64,000 nucleotides of DNA from Lindgomyces ingoldianus (taxonomy: Eukaryota > Ascomycota > Dothideomycetes > Pleosporales > Lindgomycetaceae), in assembly GCF_010093535.1 (NCBI RefSeq), contig NW_022985191.1, forward strand, positions 517,646 through 581,645, in the 5' to 3' direction. A model generated the notes under the pieces. The model did not search any database. It saw nothing but the letters and a program-made list of their open reading frames with translations, and had not been told where the DNA came from. Positions 9,827 through 21,300 of the stretch are shown in pieces (position 1 is the stretch's first letter; each line of letters begins with the position of its first letter). Position numbers and translations under genes: made by a program.

Positions 9827-11778
9827 GGCGTTAGCGGCCGGGTGGGTTCGCTTCGAGGCTAAGATACATGAACGTGTTCGCTATAACCAAGGGAATGGAC
9901 GCAGAATAGATGAGGGGCGCAATACTTCAGTGGTGTGGCCGAGGTGCCAATAGGCCGAACTGTAGTATATCTGGGGTCGCTTGTCCTAAGTTCCGTAGAT
10001 TGGTTGCGCGGCAATTTACAAGGTCTCTTTAGGAACGTATAGGCAAGGGAGCAGACGCGAAAAAGTCGAATGATAGGTTCGATGGAGGAAACCACGGACG
10101 AGCAAGTGAGCGACTGTTAGACAAACTTCGTGTTGAAGAGCTTTGACAGCGGCGCAACGGTTGGATATCTCCCGTTCCGTGCTCAATGCGTAAAAGTTCG
10201 AGGCAGCGAAGAATTTGCAAGCAAAAAGTCAAACGAGTGTAATATGGCCGCGCGGGGCTATAGCAGCCGTAGAAACCAATATCAAACGAGTGTACAGGAC
10301 ATGCGTCCTAGTAGAGGGGTGACTGCAGATATGCGTGAGAAGAAAGATGAGAAGAAAAAGGACTGAAACCTCTGGAGAAACGACGATTGAAGGAGTGGGT
10401 GACGCGGGTGAGCGTTGAGTCGCACAAGGCCGATGTGCCAGTAATCATGGGGCTTCCGCAGGGGAACTTCTTACGCTTCCGCGTTGTGTGATTCGGATGT
10501 CGCTGGGAGCATAGTGCGGCCCCTATTCACCCGCCAAGCAGGCTAAACAGCACTCGGCGCCGACCCCATGTCACACTAGGCCGAGCTCAATTCGCCGAGT
10601 GGCGGGGGTTATCAAGCTATCGCTGGTGGCGGTTTTGGCCGTGTTTTACGACTGCAATGGTAAGTTCTCTGAAAAGGGTCAGGTCACGGAGAAGGCCTCT
10701 GGCGAAATGTTTTTTATGTATAAAGCCAAAAATGGGCTGCTCCTAGTTGTGAGTTTGCTAATCAGTACCAGATTGAGTGCTTGTCAGCTGCAGCAGCCTG
10801 GATCAACAACGGGGCATTGAATTCCTCCTGTGGCGTGGGCAATGCTCCTGATCCTCCTCCGGGAATGAATTATGATGAGAGGCATTGTCCAATCGAGGCA
10901 CAGGCCACAATTTGGGCTCCGGTCGCGGCGGAGACATCTAGCGCTGCCTCCGAAGACATTCCTTTCAGAGACATGGGAAAAGTTGGGCTCGGGAGGAAAT
11001 CTGCATCCCGCAGCATATCAAAGATTTGGACAGCCCCCAGACCTCTTACTTCCCCGACGAGGTCTCCTCTCTCAATGCTCGATGTTCTCGAGTGTTGACG
11101 AAAAAAGGCTCTCGCGCGCAGCGCGCTCTCTGGTGGTCCACTGGTGGCATCGACAAGCGAGAGATGCAGAGAAACGGGATAGAGCACTTCACGCGGCGCG
11201 CCTCGTCTCCAGCCCTGGGACCCGGCAGTCTGTAAAAGGCATCGCGATGTGCAGAGCACAGACTAGAACCATTCACGCGGCAGATCACACCGCTATCGAG
11301 CCATGCAGGTCGGGTTCCCAGTTCCCACGCGCTGCGAACGGAAGGGGGCACGCGGGAGAAGGTCACGGCTCCCGCGTCCACGACGACACGCTTGCGACAT
11401 ACTGTTGCCGACGGCAAAGCGCAGGACGTGCCGGCGAGCAGCAAAAAGACAGGCGCAGTCGCAACTTCAATGGGCGTCGAGAGCGCAGCCTAGGCGTTGT
11501 TGTGTTGATGTAGCTTGTGCAGGTGTAGGTGTGGCGGAGCGTTTGTTCCTGCGTCCTAAGCTCGCGCGGCAAGTTCCACCAGTTCTTTGAGCAATCATCA
11601 TGTGCATCATGTGCCCCGCTCCTAACCCCACCATCTGCCCACTTCGACGGAAAACAACACGAGATTCTGCACCTGCACCCTCCTTACGCCGCCCTCAACC
11701 GCCTCCAGGCCTATGCTCTACACACTGTCGCTGACCTAGCCGTTCGCCGCTCTTTATATTCTTCCTTGCGCGAACGCC
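9827..11778. other. Divergent intergenic region
   Basis: About 1.95 kb between the PH-domain gene (-) and the coiled-coil gene (+). It must carry both promoters. Its second half is GC-rich with overlapping chance frames on both strands. A hydrophobic stretch at 10599 resembles a signal peptide but opens with GTG, with no in-frame ATG. No gene can be supported. Confidence 0.55.
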
Positions 11779-12957
11779 ATGCCGCCAGACCTCAACTCTC
11801 TCCCACCCTCACCCAGCCCATCAGCTTCACCCCTGCAGACAACACGTAGCATGGCCTCCGCAACCACGCCCACCGCCTCCCCGTCTCCCCCGGCTTCGCA
11901 CACGCCGCCTCATTCACTCGCTGCCGCCGCCGCAATGAACGCCGGCATCCAGAACGAAGAATCGCGACGGCCGTCGTCAGGCTCCATGCGGCGGGATGTG
12001 GAACGAGCACGTCGACGATCTAGTATCCGCATGAATCTGAATCTGAATGACCCTACTCTACCAGCTCCAGGCGAGCTGCAAAGGAGCCCTTCCACGCGAA
12101 CTAGGAACCCGAACCCTTGGCCAGCGAGTCCACATCACGAGAGGGCGCCATCTCTAGGAGAGTTGCACCAAGAGTTGGAGTATGAGCAGGAGGGTCAAGT
12201 GGTACGTATCCTGTCACCCGCACCGAATAAATACGAGCTTTAAGCTTTCTTGATCATGGTCTCTCAACGGGTTGCATGACCTTGTGCAGGTTAACTTACT
12301 GTTCTGCAGAACCGCCTCCTGAACATGATCCGCCAACAACAAGCTCAAATCGACTCTCTTCAGAACACCCACCGAACCACCTCCGCCGTTGTCGACGACA
12401 GCACGCCCACGTCTGAACGTTCACTTTCACTGCCTCAATCTACTCAACCATCCCAACCAAACATTTCGCAAATGCCCGGCAATATAAACCAGCCGCGCTC
12501 TCGGTCTCCTCTAGGCACCGGCACGTATAACAATCTCAGCCGCCACTCTTCCATGGCAGATAGATCCCGGGGCAGCAGTCATACTGGCTCACCAGCACTG
12601 CGACCCATCTCTGGAGGGCCACATGACAGCAATGAGTGGCTGCCTGGATCCGCTACCGGCACTGCTAGAGATGAAAGCGCCTTCTACCAAGCAGAGACGC
12701 AGATGTTGACACGGGAAAATCAAATGCTCAAGCTGAGGATACGCGAGCTGGGTAAGTGTCTAACATCCCAGCACTTCGTTGATGTTGCTAGAGTTAACAC
12801 AATCCTAGAACGTCAACTCTCTGAACTGAACCCCACAAGCCCAATCACACATTCTCCAGTAACCGCATCACTTCTCCACAGCAGTCCGCCTCTCAGTCGG
12901 CGAGGCACTCACGTCAACTCTGAAACCACCGAGTTCCCCCCCGGGAATCTGGGATAA
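11779..12957 (+). CDS. Conserved coiled-coil protein, three exons
   Basis: Exons 11779-12201, 12310-12751 and 12809-12957 give 337 residues; introns are 108 and 57 nt with GTACGT and GTAAGT donors and TGCAG and CCTAG acceptors. The joins produce NRLLNMIRQQQAQIDSLQ and, across the second intron, LKLRIRELERQLSELN. Both have heptad spacing typical of coiled coils, the second following ETQMLTRENQM. The rest is Ser/Pro/Thr-rich and probably disordered. In-frame ATGs at 11851 and 11935 are alternative starts. The second intron is a multiple of three without stops, so retention would add 19 residues. I recognise it as a conserved ascomycete protein of unknown role, probably acting through dimerisation; there is no basic region to call it a bZIP factor. 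Confidence 0.8.
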
Positions 12958-13910
12958 ATCTCCTCGCCTCTTCAGACGTTTAATTAGGGTTTCTTATAGT
13001 GAAGATCGACTTTTCATTCCGGCGCTAGATATGAGCAGGGGCAAAACGGGTTAAATTCGGAGTCTAAGAACGGCATTCTTGGGGTTTTCGGTGTTTGTAA
13101 ATGGGACCTTTGGCATCGGGATTGGTGCTTTGGCGTTATGTGTGGTCTTCCTCACGACCTAGTTTTACGGTAGTTAATCTCTACGTCCTACCTCTTTGGT
13201 CTCGTTACCTGTCTGGTCTCAAATATTACCCTCTATGGGGTGGTTTCTTCTGTTTCAGCAAGAGTAGTAACAGTAAGAATTTAATCTATATGGTCTCTTG
13301 CTGGGTTTAGCTCGGTGGCTAAGACGATGAGATTTTTGTTCTATTTCATATCTTATCACGTTCAGATAGATGCTAACTTGCAGGAAGCATGTGCATTGCA
13401 GGTTTTCTGTGGTCAAGCCTGTCTCAGAGGTGGTAGTTACTTACACTGGTACACATTAGGATCTATTACTGTCTATTAACAGTGAAGGTTTGATCTGTGA
13501 GTACTGTTGCTGGATTTGGCAATATGGCTAACAAGATGCAGACTCCTGTTCTAGTTGGGATTCTATCAAGACATCACACGCACCCGTCATTGAGAGGGGA
13601 GTGAGTTCTGAAGTACGCCCAGAGATCGTTCGGGATTCAAGACCAACGCAAGTGCAAGGGTTGTTATAAAGACAAATGGAGGATCAGTATAATACAGTCA
13701 GCCTGCCTGTCATCCGAAAATGACCCATCAGTCGCGAACCAACCATCCAGGCAACTTTTCCCACTCCGCTCATGATTATGATCCCAATATCGATCCCTCC
13801 CAAGCACCGAAACGCCCATCAAACTGCTCCTTTAAATGCGAAAACAAAGAGGGGACTCGAGGTATGACATTATCTACGTACCGAGGAAGTAGGATGGAGT
13901 GTTGAAGGAG
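12958..13910. other. Convergent intergenic region
   Basis: Lies between the 3' ends of the coiled-coil gene (+) and SEC62 (-). T-rich, no supported frame; probably both 3' untranslated regions. Confidence 0.6.
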
Positions 13911-14994
13911 TTACTCATCCTCGACTTCCTCGACAGTAGCGTGTCGGGGGCGCTGGGTGACTGTACCCGTCTCTGTAGCGGGAGCGGAACCAGTAGGTTG
14001 GGGAGCAGATTCGACTGGTGCAGTCTTGACTGGGGCAGGTGTTGCGGGCTCAGGAACTGGAGACGTGCCAGCCGCACCCTTCTTTCCCTTCGGTTTTCCG
14101 CTGGCAATCGCCGCCAGTTTCTCCTGCTTGCGCTGCTTTTTTGCGAGCTTTTTGGCCTTGACGTCCTCAGCGGTCTAGCAGTGATTAGTCAGACGACCTT
14201 CATTGATATTCAGAGGAATTTGGAAGGTACCTCTTGCCATGCCCAAACTGGCTTGAAAGAGTCGAAGAATCCGACATCCTCGAAGAGGTTCGGATACAGC
14301 CACAGCCCGGGTGGGGCCGCAAACATGGTGATGATGAAGAGAATCAACCTGAAGATGGCCATCCCGAAGAACAGGCCGATCAATCCTAGCATGCCCATAC
14401 TCAAGTACCACACTCCCTGCCTCATGAAGAGAGGCCAGAGGGGGAATAAGACCACGGCAATGACAAGCAATAGCGCTCCAACGGCATACAACTTTTGCTT
14501 CCACTGTGAACCCTCGTATAGCCACACATAGTGGTGTTCATCCTCAGCTTCCTGGTGTTGCTCGACTCTTACGGTCCAGAGTCCTTTAACGCGCTTAGGC
14601 TTGGCATGGTTGTGGCCCTCATGGCCATGCTCGGGGTCAACCTTCGAAACGCGAAGAGCTAGAAGGGAAAGCGGAAGGAGCTTGAATGTGTTCTCGGCGC
14701 TGGCGCGATCGGTGACTTCGGGCAGGAGAGGGTTCTTAGAGCGGGCTTTGACATACGCGGGGCTTTGTAGTGCGCGAATCGCTCGTTTGACTAAAACCGC
14801 CATTTGTTAGCTTGGAACATTTGACGTGCTTGGTTCAGCCCTTCTACAGACCTCTGAACATGTCCTTTCTCTTCTCATCTAGGATACAAGTCCGCGGCTT
14901 TAGGTCCTGAGACTTAAGGAAGTTTGCGACCGCTAGGGCAGCGGGATTCGGGGGTCCGGGATTAATTGGCATTGCTTGTCCTTGCGCCTGATTT

Positions 14995-15042
<48 letters not shown>

Positions 15043-15197
15043 ATCTGGTGCTGCTCAAAGGCCTGTGCTTTGAGTTGCTCGATGTATTGAGGGACCGTGA
15101 TACCGCGCTTCTGCGCTTCAGCCGCTAGCTGCCGCTGCATCATGGCGATTTGTTCAGGTGTGGGCTGCTGCCCTGGCTGCGGGGGAGGAACGTTCAT
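13911..15197 (-). CDS. SEC62: Sec62, ER post-translational translocation subunit
   Basis: Exons 15197-14852, 14790-14231 and 14174-13911 encode 389 residues; introns are 61 nt (GTCTGT donor, GCTAAC branch, TTTTAG acceptor) and 57 nt. Sec62 works with Sec63/Sec61 to import finished polypeptides into the ER. The cytosolic N-terminal domain carries FLKSQDLKPRTCILDEKRKD and, across the first join, MFRVKRAIRALQSPAY, typical of Sec62. Two membrane segments follow: LYAVGALLLVIAVVLFPLWP and a longer one around MGMLGLIGLFFGMAIFRLIL, then the conserved PPGLWLYPNLFEDVGFF. The tail is Lys-rich then Pro/Thr-rich and ends EEVEDE. An N-terminal run of about 17 glutamines comes from a CAG/CAA microsatellite. 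Length fits fungal Sec62. Confidence 0.93.
14994..15042 (-). repeat. CAG/CAA microsatellite coding polyglutamine in SEC62
   Basis: Read on the coding strand this is an alternation of CAG and CAA codons giving about 17 glutamines after HQM. Mixed codons slow slippage compared with a pure CAG run, but length variation between strains is likely. Confidence 0.9.
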
Positions 15198-15684
15198 TGT
15201 GGTGGTGATTGAAAACAGACAATCTAGGACGCAATACGGAGTTGGAGACCCTTCGGGATATTAAAAGTCGCGAGAAAATGAAGGACTGCCCCAATAGCCG
15301 TAAGGAGTGAATGTGCTCGAGATGTTTTGGTGAAGGTGGGTCGTTGGGGGAACTTTTTGTTCACGTCGGCTGAAGCCACATCGACACATCGACGCTTTCG
15401 CATCAAAAGTTCGCGGGCATTAGATAATCCGTGCCGAGATCGGGATCTAGCATGCACGTGATCCCCATCTGGTTAAGCGAGCTCCAATCCTGAAAAGTCT
15501 GCTCGCTCCCATCCTCAATTTGCGCGATCGACAACCTCCGAGCTCCAGCACAACAACCCCGACGTTGACGTGAAGGGCATACAAGGTGCAACCTACGCTG
15601 CTTCCCAAGGTGTCGTGATGGTAAGCCCATTTAGAGCTTTCTCAGCTCACTGCTGACGTTACCAGTTCCGTCTTTGTTTACGCC
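15198..15684. other. Promoter region of SEC62; possible spliced leader of the 15685 candidate
   Basis: Holds the SEC62 promoter. On the plus strand a well-formed 45-nt intron signature occurs at about 15621-15665 (GTAAGC donor, GCTGAC branch site, TACCAG acceptor), which would lie in the 5' leader of a plus-strand transcript. Confidence 0.4.
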
Positions 15685-15957
15685 ATGGCCCAGCTCATTG
15701 AGTTCACAGTCGCCATTGTAGAAGATCTGCTTCACGAGAACACACCTCAATGTGGCCGTTGGCTAGAGGCTGTCGATTACCTTTGGCCTTACGGCAAGGC
15801 TCTCGCATGGCTTCAAATGCTGCAAGGCTTGTCCTCCTCGACTAATGTTACGCTACTCATGTATAGTGCCGAACGAAGCAAACATAAGTTGAGTTGCACT
15901 TGCACTCTGGTCTCCGTCGATCCTTGTTTTCCCCTCAACCCGGTCTTTCGATTCTGA
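15685..15957 (+). CDS. Possible small protein, unrecognised
   Basis: A 90-codon frame starts at an ATG in an excellent context (CGCCATGGCC), 19 bases after a plausible 5'-leader intron. The first 55 residues (MAQLIEFTVAIVEDLLHEN ... WLEAVDYLWPYGKALAWLQM) look like amphipathic helices; the tail is less protein-like, so a further intron may be missed. I do not recognise the family. It is divergent from SEC62 with less than 500 bases between starts. Confidence 0.3.
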   Translation: MAQLIEFTVAIVEDLLHENTPQCGRWLEAVDYLWPYGKALAWLQMLQGLSSSTNVTLLMYSAERSKHKLSCTCTLVSVDPCFPLNPVFRF

Positions 15958-18316
15958 ATCCCCCTACCGTTTGGGCATCTTTGACCCCTCAAATCATTTT
16001 ACCTCCAGCAGAACTGTGCTACACCCTAGAGAGAACAGTACATGACCGCAGCCTATTATCAGTTCTTCCCTTCATATAATCCTTCATCAATACTTGTGAC
16101 ATACAACCCTTTGCCAACACTCTGGCCCTTACTTCCTTTCTTCGGACTGGACTGTGGTATAGGCCTATTTTGGTGCAAAGGAGAGGAAAGACCTTTTACT
16201 CATCGCGGTACTCTCGACCTCCGGGTGTGGGTTCAGCGATCCATCAATTTTGGTCTACATATGTTCTGAAGGCTGCCTAGCGTTTCGCTATGACTTTCAG
16301 GCGATGGCGTCTTATTTGTATTTGGACAGGATTGCGGCACAGGCCACAGATAGATGAAACACTGCATTGGGTCCGCCCACTCGGCGTAATACTTGGCCGT
16401 GAACTATTAAATCGCATGCCTGATGTCTGTCTGACTGTAAACTCAAAAAAAAAAGGTCCAACTTTGGCATTTGTCAAGGCAGGTCAGCACAACGCTGCAA
16501 ATGCATTGCAGCCGTTCAAAAGAGGCCAGGTGGTAATCTAGCCTAAACTCGGACCACCGTTCACAATCGAGTGCCTTGTCAGACCTGCTGCAGGCGGCCC
16601 ATAATAATAGAAAATTATATGCCTTCAGTCCCGAAATACGGACTTTTCAGAAATGATGTACGGGATTGCGAGACGCAGAATTTCCCACAACGCGGACTCG
16701 CACAGTACAGGCTGATGAGTTGTGGAGACACTTGGTGGATGGCGGCCTGATTCACGGCCGGCCGTCCCACGCATGGCTAATGGGGCGATCACCGTTGAGT
16801 GGAATGCTTGGGGGCGTGATGGAGGAAGGATGCAAGCCACTCACCCACGGCTGGCTTGCTTTCACACCTGTTTCGCTGCCCTCAGCCGCTATCCTTGACG
16901 ACTGGCTGCAGTGTACGCGCCATGAATCCACGATGCGGCAGGCGGCATGGCCCCAGGGCCAGCGCCCTCAACCTGCGAGTGCGTGAAAACACGTATCCAG
17001 CACACAACCTGGGTACATCTTGTGAGAGTCAAGAAAGAGGCTGCCTGCATTTTGCCCACACCAAGTCCTTGGGGCGTTGTGCCCGTGCCCGTCCTCAATT
17101 CACCGCACTGCGAGCCCTCCTCGCCCTTACTCTATAGACCTCAGGGCCGCCAGGTTTTCGCTCTGGCGCTGCGACAGGGGGTAAGCAAGCCACCCAGTCG
17201 AACGATTCCCAGTGAAGGACGAAAGAGGATAGGCTTGCTGCCCGCCTGCTGCGTCTCCGCCTCATCTAGCACCTCGTCATTACCAGCCCGCCTATCCCGC
17301 TGAGTAAAAAAACAACTCACGCCGCCCTCCTCGTTGAGCTTCACACAAAGCCCATCGCATTCGCCGGCGAGCCCTCAGCTTGAACGGCCGAAAGGTCCGT
17401 TGACGTTCACGGTGACCCGAGAGTGGAGGCTGCTGCGCCCCTTCACACGCCGTAACACATTCATCCTTCGTCAAACCCGTCATTGTACGCCTACAACGGT
17501 TGCGAACCTCGCCAAAGCCCACACCCCATCGATCTCGCCCTGGTCAGCGCTCTCAAGGCAGATATTCTAACATCCAGTGAGTGCGTTGCCCCTCCAGTGC
17601 GGTGCCGGTGTGTATACACCCAGCACGCTCCGCACACGCATTTCGGCTGCGGCCTCACTCTTCGAACAACACACATTGACAGCTCGCCCTTGCATTGCAG
17701 GCCGACTCTCCCTCGCCGAAGCGTCGCTCAAGCGTCGTCTGCTTTTTCCCCCTCGCCTTCCGCACGATACACGGCACCTGCCAGTCTCGACGGGTCTTTG
17801 CTTTTGCGACTGGTGCTTCCTGTATTTGTCCGCTAGGGAAGGAACGATTTCTACCAAAGCACATCAACCATAGCATTTGCCGGGTCCTTCTACTGGTGGC
17901 ATACCGGTACGGGGACGCCCGGTCCACGCAGCGTTCGTGACGATAGAAAAGAAATGTCATGCGTAGGAGGCGGGAGACGACTTCGCAAAGGCATAGGCAC
18001 AAGCCGGTCTTGGTGATAGTGTCCTTTGAGGAGTTAGCTTGCACTCTACTCAACGGCGGGCATTGCTCTGGCTCTTTTGCTCCGGCTCGGTCTCGGTCTC
18101 TCTTGCCTTGAGCGTCCCAGCCCGAACGCACCTGCAATCATCACCACAATCCCGGCGCTTGGCAGTGGTTCTTGCTAGCCTGTCAGCGACACCAAACCAA
18201 CACTTCTAACATCTCTAACTCGGAAGGAGGTATTCTACTCTTTTTTTTTACTTCCAGATCCTCCTGTAGACGGCCCTCCACCCACCCCGGAGACAGCTCC
18301 GGGGTTCTCATTCACC
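15958..18316. other. Intergenic, upstream region of the O-GlcNAc transferase gene
   Basis: About 2.4 kb with only overlapping chance frames, several in the GC-rich part at 16.9-18.2 kb. A T-rich tract at 18241-18250 precedes the start codon. Probably promoter plus long leader. Confidence 0.55.
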
Positions 18317-21300
18317 ATGACGATGGTCCGACAGTATCCCCCGCAACCACAGCCACACTCACAATTATTCCCCTCATTAGGGCCCTACAACAACCTTCCA
18401 ACCTCCCCCCATGGTTCACTCCTACGAAATGCGCCAGGCTTCGATCAGAGAAGCCTCGGTCAGCAGCCCATCCCGCAACGATATGCACACCCGCTGTCAA
18501 GACACAACTCATATGGGGCCCAAGACTCATCGTCGGAGCATGGGTCGGGAAGGGGAAAACCACCCGAGCATATGCTACGACGTAAGACACCGAACGGCAT
18601 ACTCGCGGCAGCATACGATGGCACATCTGTTGAGCAAACGGAGAAACCCCATGCCACCAAACACATCCTATTACCAGTAACAGCCGACTCTCGCATAGGG
18701 AGCTCGAGCACGTTTTCTTACAACCTCAAGCAGGAACTCCCATTAAGATCTCCCGGGGCGAACAATGAATTCAATCAGGGGAAGCAGGATCCTCTGTCCG
18801 ACTGGAATCCAAGCTTATACTTCGAAACGGGCTCTGGGCGCGCGCATGAGGGTTGGAAGGGCGCCCACCACCCTTTGCCACAGATTGATTCAATGCTAAA
18901 CCAGATGCCCCAACACCAACCGCCTCTTCATTACCAAATGTATGGGCAACATTTTTGTGGGGCTTTAGAGCCTTCATTACAAAGCCCACTTGGCCCCACG
19001 GTGTCAAATGATCAAGGCCCATTTGGGCCTTATTGGCACGATGGTACCTTCATACCGTATAGGCCTGCTGCTATGCGAGATCCGCGATATTTTGCCCACC
19101 ACGGCCCTAATTGGAATGCCCTGCATCCTGGCGGATTCTTAAATACGGGTCCCGGAGACTGGCATACTTTTAACAGCGCTGTATCCAATATTACTAACAT
19201 ACAACAAATCCCGTATTCTATGCATCATCAAGTCTCCATGGTACCACCCAACGCGTACAATTTAGGCAGGCCATCTATCGACTATTCTGTACCATATCCA
19301 CAATCTCATTCGCGTCATGTTGGCTTGGATTATCAAAGTCAAACATTACCGTTGTCATTTAGTCAACGACCGCATCAAGACCTCTCCACTTCTCTATCAT
19401 CTTCTGGTCAAACAACTCCAGTCCCTGACCATACCTCAGTCTCGACCGCACTCACCGAATTCGGGCCTCAATCAAGCAACGCACAGTTAAGAGAAAGGGT
19501 GTTCGCATGGGCACACACAGTGTATATTGATCTGTTGAAATATCTACAGCAAACCCGTAAGAACAGTGCCCATAGTCGGCATCCGAATGCTCCCCAGCAA
19601 CATGCTCGACCCCACATCTATCCCAAACCTCCCCGACAACCAGCTGCGAATTTTTCCAGTTCCTCGAACAGCACCGGTAGTGCCCAAACACTTGAACGCC
19701 ATAATACATACCCTTCAGGCTCGAAACACCAACCCGCACCCCAAGACGCCCATAGCTCATCCCATAGGAGAAACGACTCTACTCACCATCGGTCATCCTC
19801 TCTATGGTCATTGAGTGGAGGGGAAATTCGAGACCCGGACCCCCATAGACGCTCCTGGCAACCGCAATCACAGCAGCAGTACCCGAGTTCACATGGGCTA
19901 CATGGGCAGGGCCAGGGTCTGGATCCGACGCGCACATTACGCCGAATGTCCGGGACCTCCATTACAAGTGTACATCAGAGCCTTCGCCATGAGGTCCCGC
20001 CAAGTATGACGGCTGCCTCTGCTTTAGACGCCATTACCAAACACTGTGAAGAGAGCAAATGGAATTGGATAGATGGCATTCTTTTGGGTGGGTGTCTTGC
20101 GTATGCCTTGGGTGACTATCAGAAGGCCCAAGACTGGTACAAGCATATCCTAACATTAGATAAAGAGTAAGTTTCCGCATAAATATCTTTACGAGCTAGT
20201 CTGCTAACGTATTGATAGTCACGTTGAAGCAACATCAAACCTCGCAGCGACATTACTCGCTCTTCAACAGAAACGAGAAGCCGAGCAGCACTGGAGGCGA
20301 GCTGTCAAACTTCGCCCCAGCTATTTCGAGGCTGTTGAACATCTCATTGGCTTGTTGTGCAGTGATCATCGAGGTCAAGAAGCAGTCCAAGTCATCGAGG
20401 AAGTTGAACGCTCCCTCAAGTTTATCAAGAAAGGCGAGGCTCTCAAGAATGCTGATGTTCAGAGTGACCGTTCGAACTCTGTAAGCCAGTCTCCAAGCAT
20501 ATCGGAGGCCTCGGACAAACCAGTCTTCGAATTCGACGGGGAAAGCGAATCAATCTTCAAAGATATGGATGAACTTCCTGGGTCCGACCAACCTGGTTTC
20601 GGTTTGAGTGGGTATGCCATTCCCGGATCCGAAAACGGCCGTATTCTTGCGCTCGTGCATGCAAAGGGTAACATGCTCTATGCTCTTGGAGATAACGCGG
20701 GTGCGGCGAAGGCGTTCGAGAATGCTGTGCTTATTGGAGCTGGGACTCAGATCCAAGGGATTGGCGGTCTTATCAAACACATCCTCTCTGTGGTGGGGTA
20801 CGATGCAGCGGACCGTTCTTCTGGGGGTCATCGCATTCCTCCGTCCACGGACCCAATTCTCCTTCATCCAGAACCGGCTTTAAAGACCTCCCAGCTGTGC
20901 TTTCCGCCTCATGGGCAATTACCAGGCCTCAAGTATGTTCCAAGTGAGGGTATGGCCAGGAAGGCAGCTGTTTCGACGACGAGCAATTCCCTTCTCTCTC
21001 TTGCGAAAATCTTCCAAGATGGAATGGCAACGAACTCACCCAAAGCATCCGCTTATCAGACTACTTACGGTGTTAGGGAAATCCTAGCGTTGTATTATCT
21101 GTCATTATCGTTACAGCCGAGCCCTTCCACGGCCAATAATGTCGGTATTCTTCTCGCTAGTGTACAACAGTACGCTCCTTCCAGACATATTCCTGTATCG
21201 AATCCGATCCCTAAACCTCAAATCCCCGGATTGGTTCCTGGTAGTGGCATTGCTCTCGCACTGGCATACTACAATTATGGACTGCTCCTTGACTCTCGGC

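Noticed and set aside
10599..10665. Signal-peptide-like hydrophobic segment followed by GGTAAGT
   Set aside because: It opens with GTG, there is no in-frame ATG, and no downstream exon could be joined.
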